The notes under the pieces: generated by a model
What the model saw: only the letters and a program-made list of their open reading frames with translations
The model's database searches: none
What the model was told of the DNA's origin: nothing
Translations under genes and position numbers: made by a program
Part shown: piece after piece, positions 1-9,212 of the stretch
How positions within the stretch are numbered: the first letter of the stretch is position 1
How the letters are laid out: each line of letters starts with the position of its first letter
Assembly (NCBI GenBank): GCA_030267565.1
Contig: BRXU01000041.1
Coordinates: 124,001-188,000 of the forward strand
Origin: Pleodorina starrii
Taxonomy: Eukaryota; Chlorophyta; Chlorophyceae; Chlamydomonadales; Volvocaceae
Reading direction: 5' to 3'
DNA: 64,000 nucleotides

Positions 1-840
1 GTTGTTAATGGCGTGTATTTGGCAGAACTGTGCTTCTTGTGGCTCGTGGTAGGTGGGTGGGGGGATGGTCGCGGGTGGGGGCCACAGCACGGTCAGGCGG
101 TGCAGACGTGTCTGCTGGGTGTGTGGTGCCTGAATCCTCTGGGCCCTGTGTGTGGGCAAGGGTGATCCGATCATGCGGGTCAGATGTCGTAATGCAGTTG
201 TATGACTACGGATGTGCTCGCGGCTTGGTTGTGCACGCTGTGTGTGTGTTGGCGTGCTAATGGGGCGCGCAGGGGGTACTGCCGGGGGTGGGTTATGGTG
301 GATGCAGGTTACAGCTTCATGAACCGCGACCTGCCATCCGCTTCGTCCTCCGTCCTTCCGCCTAATGGGCTGGGCCACGGGGGGTGGGCTCCACTGGCCC
401 TGGGGGACCACTCTACCACACAGCGCGTGTAACATCCTGACAATCACATTCTCGGATGTCTCTCCGATTCCGTCCCCCTCCTGGTTGGCTACTAGGCCTC
501 GCTGGTCCCCTGCATCTCTCCCGTGCCAGCGAAGTCCGCCTAGGCATTGGCAGCTTGCTAATTCCGCCATCAGCATGTCATCCATCGGGACTCGTGCTTG
601 GTGTTGCCCATTACGGTTCTGGGGGTCCCTTTCCCGTAGTACGGCTTTTCCTTCTGCGTTGCTCTGGGCTGGCGTTCTGGTATTGGCTGCATGGGCTTTA
701 AAGGTCGTTTGTGTGATTTCATCGTTGCTATCTGTTGTAATGTTGTCTAGCGCACTTGCTTCAGTTTCTTGGTTGTGCTCTTCGGACATGTCGACGCACT
801 TCTCGTTGTGCAGGCTGAGGTCGCCTACTGTTAGGGGACA
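1..840 (-). CDS. Open exon of an unidentified protein, running off the left edge
   Basis: The minus strand is open in one frame from 984 to base 1 (328 codons; the limiting stop is TGA at 985-987) and never closes inside the window. I place the exon start at 840, after a phase-0 acceptor (TATGTACAG then TGT), because the region upstream reads less like protein. The first 100 codons look coding: an acidic, Asn/Asp/Glu/Thr-rich stretch (begins CPLTVGDLSLHNEKC, then MSEEHNQETEAS). Further on it becomes rich in Pro, His, Arg and Thr, so the true exon may end before the window edge. No domain is recognised. With the exon at 1118-1219 it would leave a 277-nt GT-AG intron. Chance openness in GC-rich DNA is the main alternative. 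Confidence 0.45.
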
Positions 841-1117
841 CTGTACATACATGTAATCAACACGGGACGAGGTACCAATACTGTTGCGCACTCGTATCTT
901 TCGAGCCAGCTGAATCCGTGGGCATTTTCCGCGACCCTTCCTTACGCTGGCCGCCGAGTTGGTATTGGTTCCTCTTCTATATATTCACCGCATGTATGCA
1001 TGTTTAAGCCACCGTCTGCTGCCGAACTAACCGAGCCACCATGGCTCCATCCCCTGCTGCCCATCGATTCATCCATGAGCAGCCTAGATACGTAGCTACG
1101 TATCCAATCATACGTAC

Positions 1118-1219
1118 CTCTGTTCGCTTGCTCAGTTGGGGCTTTGTGGCCTTTATCTCCGCCCAGCAACTGCTATTGAAGCCACACTGCTCCAGACCCT
1201 CAACCAATGCCTCCAGCTC
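1118..1219 (-). CDS. Candidate internal exon with a Myb/SANT-like half motif
   Basis: A 102-nt phase-0 exon candidate is bounded by GTGCACAG (acceptor, preceded by a branch-like TACTGAC) and GAG|GTACGT (a strong donor). It encodes ELEALVEGLEQCGF, then SSCWAEIK and SKRTE. This resembles helices 1-2 of telomere-binding Myb domains (pattern EE..LV.G...YG...W..I, then RT.V). The third helix expected after RTE (DLKDKW-type) was not found downstream, and neither was the preceding exon with the first conserved Trp. It could belong to the same gene as the open exon at 1-840, since the phases agree. The match is from pattern recognition only. Confidence 0.33.
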
Positions 1220-2405
1220 CTGTGCACGCATGTGCAGATATATAGCAGCAGTCAGTAGCGGCAAAAGCCTGGGCAAGCAAGCAACGCATAGCAGTTGCAG
1301 TACAGAGTGACACTTTGCTGATGTATGAATACAACAATTATCTGGAATATGTATGTCCAGAATTTTTGACTGGGGAGCCAGAGGTGAATTGAGGCAGGAC
1401 TGCTCTGCATTTCATGGCTGTCATTGATTGCCCGCCATGGCGGGACGCGTTTATTCATTGAGGTTATTAGCTATCAAGTCTTCCGTACGTACAACGTGGG
1501 GCCCAGTAGAGACGGGTCTGTATGAAACCCCTGGTAGGGCGGGAGGTGTTAGTTCGTTCATTGTGGGGAGAGATGCGAATCTTCCCCCTGTCCTCCCCTG
1601 CGGGAGACCCCCAGCAGCAGCTTCCTTGTATATAATGTAATTGTGAATGAGTGGAAAATCTGCGTATTTCGTTGCTAATGGAGTTGGATTATATCTTGCA
1701 GCGGGTTGGCCTACATACAGGGCTACCTAGGATCGAAGGGCCAAAGGTAACTAACTTCCAGGTAGGGTAATTGAAGTGTAACTGGCAGGGTGGCTGCCGG
1801 GTAAATGGGCATGTAGGGTAACGAACTGGGCGGGGCAAACATCACAGTAACTGGGCGCACATCCCGCCGCAGCGGCTATATCGGTCACTTGCTTCCCCCT
1901 ACCGCTGGTACATACTGATCGATGCAGCGGGCTCCGCTCTAAATATCTCTTCCCAGCTTCCAGCAAGGACGCACGGAAGCTGACATCAGTTGTTCTTCTT
2001 CCAGAAGAAAGATAGCTGCCATCGGGGCCGCCCTGACAGATCATTTATCGTGCTGCTGAATGATAAAACGTGGTGGGCGGTACAATCTAACTAATAACGC
2101 AAAGTACTCACGCATCACGCAGCCAGGTTAGGTACACACCTCGTCGGTATAGCGGTCCTTGCCACGGCGATGAACACCTTCCTCCCGACCTGCCTCCGCT
2201 TGGGCGGCTCCCGCTGTCTGTAGCCCGACCAGCAGCGCCATGGGATGAGCAGCACAGGACACGCACGTGCGTGCGATGAAGGCGCCGTACAAGGGAACAG
2301 GCATGGGCCATGGGGAAGGATACTGTAGGAATACCGTACTGCTGCTGTTTTCTTAGCGAATATTAGAAATCATTAGCGTAAAATATATATACTGGGCCTT
2401 TCCCC

Positions 2406-2486
2406 GGCATCCTCGGCGGGGTAATCCTACCGAGGGTGTAGGGCCCTACACCCCCTGTAGATAGGGGTCTTCCCGCCGAGGATGCC
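2406..2486. repeat. Nested inverted repeat with a 20-bp palindromic core
   Basis: Perfect 15-bp arms (2406-2420 ggcatcctcggcggg and 2472-2486, its reverse complement) enclose a second, perfect 20-bp palindrome at 2434-2453. The whole could extrude as a cruciform or mark the end of a foldback element. No coding sequence is associated. Confidence 0.8.
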
Positions 2487-2583
2487 CAAGGTAGGTGCTC
2501 CAGGTAGGTCGGTTACCCCAGCGGAATAACCCCAGCGGAATTCATGTCACATGCTTCACGCAGTGTCTAAAGCGATCGCTGGG

Positions 2584-2636
2584 GGTCCATCCCACGCAAT
2601 CTATCACATAGACTTTTTCGTGGGAGCGGATGGACC
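2584..2636. repeat. Inverted repeat hairpin
   Basis: Arms ggtccatcc (2584-2592) and ggatggacc (2628-2636) pair perfectly. An inner cccacg/cgtggg pair extends the stem with a 3-nt bulge. The loop is AT-rich. Confidence 0.65.
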
Positions 2637-3342
2637 TCTTGAGATTTCTGAAGATACTGTGTGAAGCACGTGGCAAATTTGATTCCGCGGGCGGGGGGCC
2701 GCCGGGGGCACAAATACGTAGAAGATGCCTGATAGAGTCGCTGGGAACGTACAGCGCGTACCCCTACCCTCCGGGTATCGTTGCGCATAAATATATAAAT
2801 ATCCTGAAACCTTGCACAGTCGCGCAAAACATATATTCTGTCAGGAGGTGCGCGAGCGACTGTGGAGATAACTTGTTGGGCAGCCACCGGGCGGACAGCA
2901 GCCGGTGCGGCGCCGCAGCACGGCGCCGCAGCTGGGGCCAGCGTCACCCGCATGTGGAGGTCGAATAAGAGCGAAGGAGAGGACAGAGAATGAGGGCGGG
3001 GGAGGACGATGACTCCCGGGATAGCGAAGGGGGAGCAAGGGGGCCGATGTGGGGACGCGGTTGCGTGACTTCATAAAAAATATTCTTTCCCCGGGGAGCC
3101 GTCCGCGAATAATTCAAATTACGCATTTTCGTTCGGGCTGCATGATAATTGCCCGAGGATAGTCGAGCTAGATAGAGCGAGTAAATACTGCAGGTGTCAC
3201 CCACGCACTGCTCTTGCCAACACCAGAGTCACAGTGAAAACAATGCACACCAAAAAATACCGGTAGGCTGAGATGGATGTATGTAGCACCTCGATATCAT
3301 CCAATCTCACCAGCTCTAACCAAGCCCCTAACCCACACATAC

Positions 3343-4590
3343 CTGCTGAGGACCTGCCCCTTCCTGCATGTACGACATGCCCCATCTGTCGCCAGGGACC
3401 TTGCGGTGCATGACCGGCGCGATGCCAGGAGGTGCTGCGGCAGCCCACAACGCCGCTGCCTGAGCTGCTGCTGCCGATGCCTGGCGGCCGCCTGCTGCCC
3501 CCGCCACTACTGCCTCTGCTGCTGCCACCGCCTGCTGTGCTGCGTCCGATGCGGTCCCAGCCTCAGCCGCTTCTCGTGCTGTCGGCGGCCATCGTTCCAG
3601 CAGCCCAGGCGGTGGCCAATCCAAGCCCGGGCCTGGCCCTTCATGACCCGGGAATCGGCCCAGACACGAGCCACCGGCAGTCTCGTTTATGTAAGGGCGG
3701 CCAGTGACAAGTGCTGCAACAGCAGGGTTACCGCCGCCACCATCATCGGCTGTCGCCTCAGCTGCAGCAAACACGGCGGGAGCCGCAGTGGCCTGCTGCT
3801 GTGCATCTTCCGCGGCTGTCGGTCCGCGGCCGGTCTGCTGCTGGTCACTGCTGCCGCCACCCGCGCCCGACGCCCACTCAGCTGCATCCATCGGCAGCCT
3901 ATCGCCACTGCTACGGTTGCTTTCGGAGCGCCCCGCCGCCATCACTCCAGGCTGCAGTTGATGATGCACCGTCGATGGATCACAACCTGTGGCCGCATTC
4001 CAAACGGCGCCAACACCGCCATGGCCGCCCCCCACTGCACCCGCCGCCGCTCCTGTACCGCAGCCCTCATCATCAGTACCAATGCCGCTGGTTCCACTGC
4101 TGCCGGAGCTGCTGTCGCCAGCGCCACTGCTGCTCCCCGTCCCCCTGCTTCCAGCAGCCCTTGCAATGCCGGCGCCGCTGCCACCCCCAGCAGCATTTCC
4201 TCCAGCGCCACTGGCGCTGCCGCCATTGCCACTCACGCCAGTGCCGCCAGCGCTGCCCATGCTAGCCGCTGTCCTGTGGGCCTCCGCCGAAGCGTGAGAG
4301 GGCACGCCCGCATGGGTGACCGCCGCAGCGGTCTCAGTGCTGGCGACTGAGTGCTGAACCTGGTCCGGCCCCGCTGGCTCCTGTACCGTCACCAGGCCTG
4401 GGGCCGCCTTGGCCGCAGCTGCAGTAGTGGCAGTATCCCCACCACTGTTGGGAGAAGCATCCGTGTAATTATTATGTGCTGCTACCGGCCGGATGTGCAG
4501 TCTGAGTTCATGGGTCCCGGAGTGCTTGGCCAGCCACCTGTTGATGGCATTCCACAGGCCCTTGTCGGGGACCAGGTCGCTGGTCGCCAT
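3343..4590 (-). CDS. Ala/Gly-rich protein, first exon (416 codons)
   Basis: The ATG at 4590-4588 sits in a good eukaryotic context (GCCC ATG GCG) and opens a 416-codon frame. The N-terminus (MATSDLVPDKGLWNAINRWL) looks like a real folded start. The rest is low complexity: Ala, Gly, Ser and Thr runs, then a Pro/Trp-containing stretch (WPPPGLLERWPP) and an Ala-rich helical segment. Without splicing it would stop at 3328, but at 3343 the sequence reads CAG|GTATGT, an excellent donor, so I end the exon there, in phase 0. A possible terminal exon starts at 3189 after CCTGCAG and would add 22 residues before TAA, leaving a 153-nt intron. No family is recognised. Low-complexity alanine-rich regions are common in volvocine proteins. 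Confidence 0.5.
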
Positions 4591-4804
4591 GGGCTCGCCT
4601 AGCGTGCGTGCAGAGGACAATCGGCCATGGGACGGGAAACATGGGACGGGGACGGGGTGCCTGTGATTGGGAACTTCGTTCAGGAACTGATATTGCAAAC
4701 AAACTCCCCCTAGCGTCCGTAAAGGGAGCCGCCCCTGCGTGGGAAGCTGGTAGTGCTAATACGCCCAACAATTATCATGGGTGTACCGTATACATACGCG
4801 TTTC

Positions 4805-4906
4805 TGTAACGCCGAGGTTACAGGTGCCGTACAGTCGGCTAGCATAAAGTCTAAGAAAGGCGTCGCACAGCATCTCGAGTAGCCTTTGCTCCGCCCAAGC
4901 ACTACA
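4805..4906 (+). repeat. 5' LTR of the TRIM
   Basis: Left terminal repeat, TG...CA. Its first 18 bases form a 6-bp hairpin (tgtaac...gttaca). Confidence 0.92.
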
Positions 4907-5182
4907 TTGGTATCGAGACCAGTACTGTCGTACAGTCTCTCAGAGGTCGTCAGTTCGATCCCTGGTACTCGCGGAAAGGCTTCCACTCCAGAAAACCTTG
5001 CAAATTATGGCTAGAGGCATGTATGCCGCGGCATGACCTGACTTGGGAAGTTGTCCACCCCAATGCCGAAGACCTGGCTAAGACCCCAGGCATGCAAAGG
5101 TGGTGAAAGGCGGAATGGACTGTGCACAGACACTGCGAGGACGCAGTGAGGACCGAGGACGTTCCCTTCAGAGGGGGGGGAA

Positions 5183-5284
5183 TGTAACGCCGAGGTTACA
5201 GGTGCCGTACAGTCGGCTAGCATAAAGCCTAAGAAAGGCGTCGCACAGCATCTCGAGTAGCCTTTGCTCCGCCCAAGCACTACA
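5183..5284 (+). repeat. 3' LTR of the TRIM
   Basis: Right terminal repeat, nearly identical to the left copy, preceded by the polypurine tract at about 5171-5182. Confidence 0.92.
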
Positions 5285-5304
5285 GTTTCAGTTCGGACCG
5301 ATCA

Positions 5305-5670
5305 TCATGCCCATCCATACGGTGCCGTACCGGTGAAGGGGTTGGTGCCGTACTGCGCCACGTGGGCCTCAGCCGCGGCTCGCTCCATTGAGGCCCCCGG
5401 GTCGCGGCGGTCCACCACTGGATCCGACATCACGCAGCGGCTCAGCGGACAGAAGAACGGCGCAGGCACCTCACACTCCGCCGCAAGGTTGAGCGCGGGC
5501 CGCAATGTGGGGGCGGTGACCCCGGCTTGGGGCTGTCCGCTTGTAGACAGCGGGCATGGCAGCGAAACTGCCGGTTCATCCAGCCGGGAACGCTTGTGTA
5601 GGGGTTGCTGTTGGCTAGTGTCCTCCACACCCGACAAGAAGTGTGAGATAACACGCTGGAGGTTGACCAT
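5305..5670 (-). CDS. Small U-box protein (probable E3 ubiquitin ligase), truncated domain
   Basis: 121 residues from the ATG at 5670-5668. Residues 68-118 form a U-box: VPAPFFCPLSRCVMSDPVV, then a MERAA block (the position of Y-E-R in canonical U-boxes), then NPFTGT. U-box domains recruit E2 enzymes without zinc and catalyse ubiquitin transfer. The residues before the domain are Ser/Pro/Gln-rich and unrecognised. The domain stops abruptly after PYGWA: the final helix of about 15 residues, present in the neighbouring U-box gene, is missing. The stop codon is 20 bp from the TRIM element, so the insertion or an earlier frameshift may have shortened the gene. It could also be one exon of a longer gene. 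Confidence 0.7.
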   Translation of the reverse strand: MVNLQRVISHFLSGVEDTSQQQPLHKRSRLDEPAVSLPCPLSTSGQPQAGVTAPTLRPALNLAAECEVPAPFFCPLSRCVMSDPVVDRRDPGASMERAAAEAHVAQYGTNPFTGTAPYGWA

Positions 5671-6027
5671 CGTGCGGACGCGGGAAGAGGGAATGGCAGG
5701 GAGGCCTGCGCCACAATGGGTGCGGGCAGCAGCGTGCAGTCACAGCAACACAAGCAAAGGCGGAAGCAGGCGGGGGTGCGTGGGGTCGCGTCGGTGGATT
5801 AAAGCCCTGCCACGCGCGACGGATTTCTGCAAGAATGAACATGGTTCGCAAAATTATGGATGCGGAAATTGAGTAAGGTCCATGTCAGCGCGCGCGCCGT
5901 CCTGACTTTGGCAGCCAGCAGTTTGCCATGGTTTCCCTGGAGCGAGGAACGAAGTTTTTTTAGCAAGAGCACGGCATCAAGCACCGTGTCTGCAGTCTAT
6001 TTCAGCGCGGCGAGCCACAGAGCAGGC
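5671..6027. other. Spacer between the two U-box genes
   Basis: About 360 bp with no supported feature. It should contain the promoter and 5' leader of the downstream minus-strand U-box gene; I see no clear TATA box. Confidence 0.4.
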
Positions 6028-6342
6028 CTACGCATGCGTGCGGCGCCCCCCATCGATCCCCCCCGCCATCAAAATCTTGACGAGCTGAGTAACACTCTGG
6101 GCACTGGGCCACGCACGCCCCAGCCACGTACCCGTCAGCGGTCGCACCCCGTACGTCCGTTGATGCTCCTCAAATGCGTCCCGCTCCATCGCGCGGCCGT
6201 CATGAGCATCTGGATCGAGCACTGGATCGTCCATGATGCGCCAGCTAAGAGGGCAAATGTATTCGCTCGGCACCTTATTAACGCTGCTGAAGAGCAAGTA
6301 TCGCCGCTCGCTCCGGGCCCGCTTCGGCACGTGCGACTCCAT
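6028..6342 (-). CDS. Small U-box protein (probable E3 ubiquitin ligase)
   Basis: 104 residues from the ATG at 6342-6340 (MESHVPKRARSERR, a basic N-terminus). Residues 24-91 make an almost complete U-box: VPSEYICPLSWRIMDDPVL, MERDAF, RPLTGT, and a last helix SAQSVTQLVKIL. Like its neighbour it has an insertion between the DPV motif and the E-R motif (DPDAHDG here), so the two share an unusual variant and probably arose by duplication. No substrate-binding domain (ARM, WD40, kinase) follows: the protein is a bare U-box with a short basic head. The frame extends upstream of this ATG without another ATG, so an upstream exon is possible. Confidence 0.72.
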   Translation of the reverse strand: MESHVPKRARSERRYLLFSSVNKVPSEYICPLSWRIMDDPVLDPDAHDGRAMERDAFEEHQRTYGVRPLTGTWLGRAWPSAQSVTQLVKILMAGGIDGGRRTHA

Positions 6343-8009
6343 AATGTGGTCAGTACTTATTAAGCTTTCACGCTTGAGGGAATTCTGCTGTGCCGTGGAA
6401 TTAGTCGTCGAACATTCCAACGGCTGGCTCACACCAGCTCATGCTGTCTAAGAATAATGAACGAAACAATGACATGATACTAATATTATTGAAGTCATAT
6501 TCAGACCTTCAACGCCCAAGCCAAAAGTGTTCTTGGACGGACATGCGGTATTTCATTACAAAGACAAACATATTGGTAACTCCAGCGTCGATGAGAAGCT
6601 GCTTAGGACGTGTGTGCAAGGTACACAGCGAATAAATTGTCGGTCAATACCTACCAACGGGCGGCGGTCTCGGAGCCGATGGCAACTTCATCTGGGCAAC
6701 CCCGCTGTTCCAGGCGATATACATACGCGAAGGCGTTTAATTGAGCAGCTTGTTATATGCGACAACTGGCAACCTGTAGAACGACATGTACGTGCGTGCT
6801 ACTGCTATCTACAAGCATGCACTGTCGTAAGCCCAGCAGCCCTTTCATCGTTGCGACGTCTCCGCGAACAGTTGACGATTTTGCGGCACGCAGGCTAGCG
6901 CCTACCACGCACCTTTCGCAAAAAGATCCTTTGATTGGACAGGATTGGACCTTGACCATCGGGTCCGTCCGTCGTGCATATATACATTTAGACTGTGGCG
7001 CGCGGGCACGGTGCGGGACGACGGGACCGACGCGCCCTCGCTCTGCACCTATCTAATCCGGCACAGCCCCGCCAGCGCAAGCTTGAGATGCGGGTCGACC
7101 CCATGGCACGCACGCGAAGACGTTGCCGCTGCACTGGGCCGGGGCAGCAGATCTGAAGAAGTCAGCAGGAAGGGGAGTGCGCTAGGAGAGAATAATTAAG
7201 GGACCTGGGTGGGCGGAGTCGGTTGGGCTCCATCAAGTTGTATATGGGAAAAGGGTTTTGATGGGCAGTGACGGCGGGGTGCATGCGCATTTTCGACGAT
7301 CAGTGCGCGACTGGGCGCCGCTAATATTAGGATGCGGAGATTACAAGGGGGACCGGTTGTCACACCGGTCGCTAGCCGTACAGGCTAGACAGACTGTTCA
7401 TCCTACCCCAGGGGCACCCGCAAAGGGGTGCCAAAAGCAAAGCCACCAAGGCCCACCAACACCATGCCCGCACGACGCACGAAGCGTGAAATGAAAGTCA
7501 GAGACAAGGAGCGCCGACCATGCTCCTGGAAAACAACACGCAAGTAGCTCCCAACCGAGCACCTGGACAGGAAGCGCCGACCATGCTCCTGGACAACCGC
7601 AAGGGTGCAGCCAAATCAGCACCCCGAGTCGCAACATGAAAGCGAGACCTGACAGAACAGTCGGACCCTTGTAAAGCCGATTCCTGTTTTATAACGAGCG
7701 CCCCTTAGTGGGACGCGGCAGCACGGGCTGCAAAAAAGAAGGCCGCACGGGCGGACCCTCCTACCGCGCGTTCTACGTAGACGTAGCCCAAGCGTCAGCG
7801 ACGCAACCCACAGTCCGAGCAAGAAGGCAAATCCAGACGATTGCGAATTAGCCTGCTGCCCAACGTAGGCAACCGGCGAGCCGTGCGCCGCCACACCGAA
7901 ACATCACCATCGCAAGCGCTCCTACAATGGCCGCTCCGGCGGTCGCGTAAGCTGGGCCCCAACAGCTTGCAGAAGTACATGCAGACGACGAAGCGGTAGC
8001 GGGAGAGGC
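6343..8009. other. Gene-free stretch
   Basis: No supported gene. Short frames here are unremarkable. The right part (about 7400-8009) may be the degenerate body of the LINE copy whose 3' end is at 8010-8102, but no RT motif is visible. Confidence 0.4.
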
Positions 8010-8102
8010 CTGGGATCGGGGCAACCTGACACCCCACCCCTCCTGCTCCCATAGCCCACGCCTCGGCTCCGTCGGGCGTATTATTATTATTATTTATTAT
8101 TT
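8010..8102 (+). mobile_element. 3' end of a LINE related to the element at 19721-27493
   Basis: The sequence from 'gggatcgggg' through 'ctcccatagcccacgcctcgg' to a (TTA)n tail matches, with scattered differences, the 3' untranslated region and tail of the dual-endonuclease LINE (27394-27493). The copy is 5'-truncated or too diverged to trace further. Confidence 0.7.
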
Positions 8103-8320
8103 TCAGACGACGAAGCTCCACAGGCGGCGAGCGGAACACCAGAAGCCCAGCGAGCAGAGGTTCGTCCACCATCGAGCCGGAGACGCCGACCAGCCGGAGA
8201 CAGAGAGAAACGCCGAAGCAACTCCTCAACGAGAAGCCAACTGGCAGGCTAAAGCCGCGGTCGCTGCGAAGCGCCCATCCCACCCAGAATCCTACAAAGG
8301 GAAGACAAAAATTGGCCACA

Positions 8321-8440
8321 TGGTAGGAACCTATGTGTGTAGGAACCTATGTGTAGGAACCTTGGTGTGTAGGAACCTAGGTGTGTAGGAACCTAGATGT
8401 GTAGGAACCTAGGTGTGTAGGAACCTAGGTGTGTAGGAAC
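8321..8440. repeat. Minisatellite, 16-18 bp period
   Basis: About seven imperfect copies of a unit like tgtgtaggaacctaggt. Variation lies mainly at the junction (ctatgt, cttggt, ctaggt, ctagat). Confidence 0.85.
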
Positions 8441-8898
8441 CGTAAAATCTGATCATCCATAGAACTTCGAAAGCCCATTTTCGCCGGTTCGCTCCCGAAA
8501 AGTCCCGACGGTGTGCGTAGGCTTCTTGGACGAAGTAGTTTAGTTATCTCTTGTCGTACTGTCGACATCTGAGTTATGCTGAGGATGTTCTCTTGACCGG
8601 CTATTCGCCGTGCGTGTCGTGACTTCAGGTTCATCCTTTTGTTCCCGCCCTCTCCCACCCTGTTTTGGCGCGCGCGACGCGTCACTTCTCCACCGGGTCT
8701 GAACCGCCCGGTGGTTGAGAGCCTAGGTCACGGCCGGCCACTGGTCCAACTTGAAAATGAGTTTTTTTTGGGGGGGTTGAGAGACGAGTTGAGGTCCAGC
8801 CGATCAGCGGGGAGCGAGACCGGGTTTATCGCCAAGCCGATCAGCGGGGCGGCGAAGGGTTGGTTGTCTGGTGTGGCAACGGTTGGAGTCGGTTGCAT
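8425..8898 (-). pseudogene. Decayed reading frame, possibly ORF1/gag of a retroelement
   Basis: From the ATG at 8898-8896 the minus strand reads MQPTPTVATPDNQPFAAPL and continues to a stop near 8730. A second frame then reads TRRARQNRVGEGG, later MSTVRQEITKLLRPRSL. The compositions look protein-like but the frame is broken and I recognise no domain. A 14-bp segment, ccgatcagcggggc/a, is duplicated at about 8798 and 8838. It may be a broken host exon or a transposon fragment. Confidence 0.25.
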
Positions 8899-9023
8899 TG
8901 TCAGGGTACAGCGTCGTTTGGAGACTCGGCTCTGGTGGCACCGCCGCTGGGGCTCTATCTAGCGTTAATTAAGTGTAACGAATGAGGACAAGAAACAAAT
9001 GTTTCCAAAGCACGCATTCTTCC

Positions 9024-9212
9024 CAGACATGCCAGACACATTAGGAGATCGTTCTACAAGTGCAGGGGACAGGGACACGTACGGCTAATGAGTCATGCGA
9101 TCGCCTGCTGTGGGTCCTACACCAGGGGCCCCGCCCATCGGTCACCCAGCCCTCTGCGAAGGCCGCGATCGAACTCGTGACCTTCCGGTCACAAATTCAG
9201 TGTCCTAACACG
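9024..9212 (-). mobile_element. SINE-1 fragment (tRNA-derived SINE)
   Basis: Matches the head and central part of the SINE at 18807-19221 (cagacatgccagacaca, ggtcacccagccctctgcgaaggcc). The tail half is missing. On the minus strand it carries the B-box-like GTTCGATC. Confidence 0.8.

Larger units (their letters stand above)
1220..3189. other. Gene-free stretch with two hairpins
   Basis: No convincing reading frame, tRNA or mobile element is visible here. The notable features are the nested palindrome at 2406-2486, the hairpin at 2584-2636, a duplicated 'taaccccagcggaa' near 2513-2540, and a 14-bp palindrome cccgccatggcggg near 1432. Confidence 0.5.
4805..5284 (+). mobile_element. TRIM element (miniature LTR retrotransposon), complete
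   Basis: A 480-bp element with 102-bp direct terminal repeats (4805-4906 and 5183-5284; one mismatch seen, agtcta versus agccta). The repeats begin TGTAAC and end TACA. The 5-bp target duplication gtttc lies at 4800-4804 and 5285-5289. One base after the left LTR is a primer-binding site, TGGTATCGAGACC. Just before the right LTR is a polypurine tract ([14 protein letters not shown] aa). The interior has no coding capacity. The leader continues into a tRNA-like stretch with a B-box-like AGTTCGATCCC near 4950. These are the defining marks of TRIM elements, which need proteins from an autonomous LTR element. The gypsy element at 10807-15957 carries the same primer-binding site and is a plausible helper. 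Confidence 0.93.
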
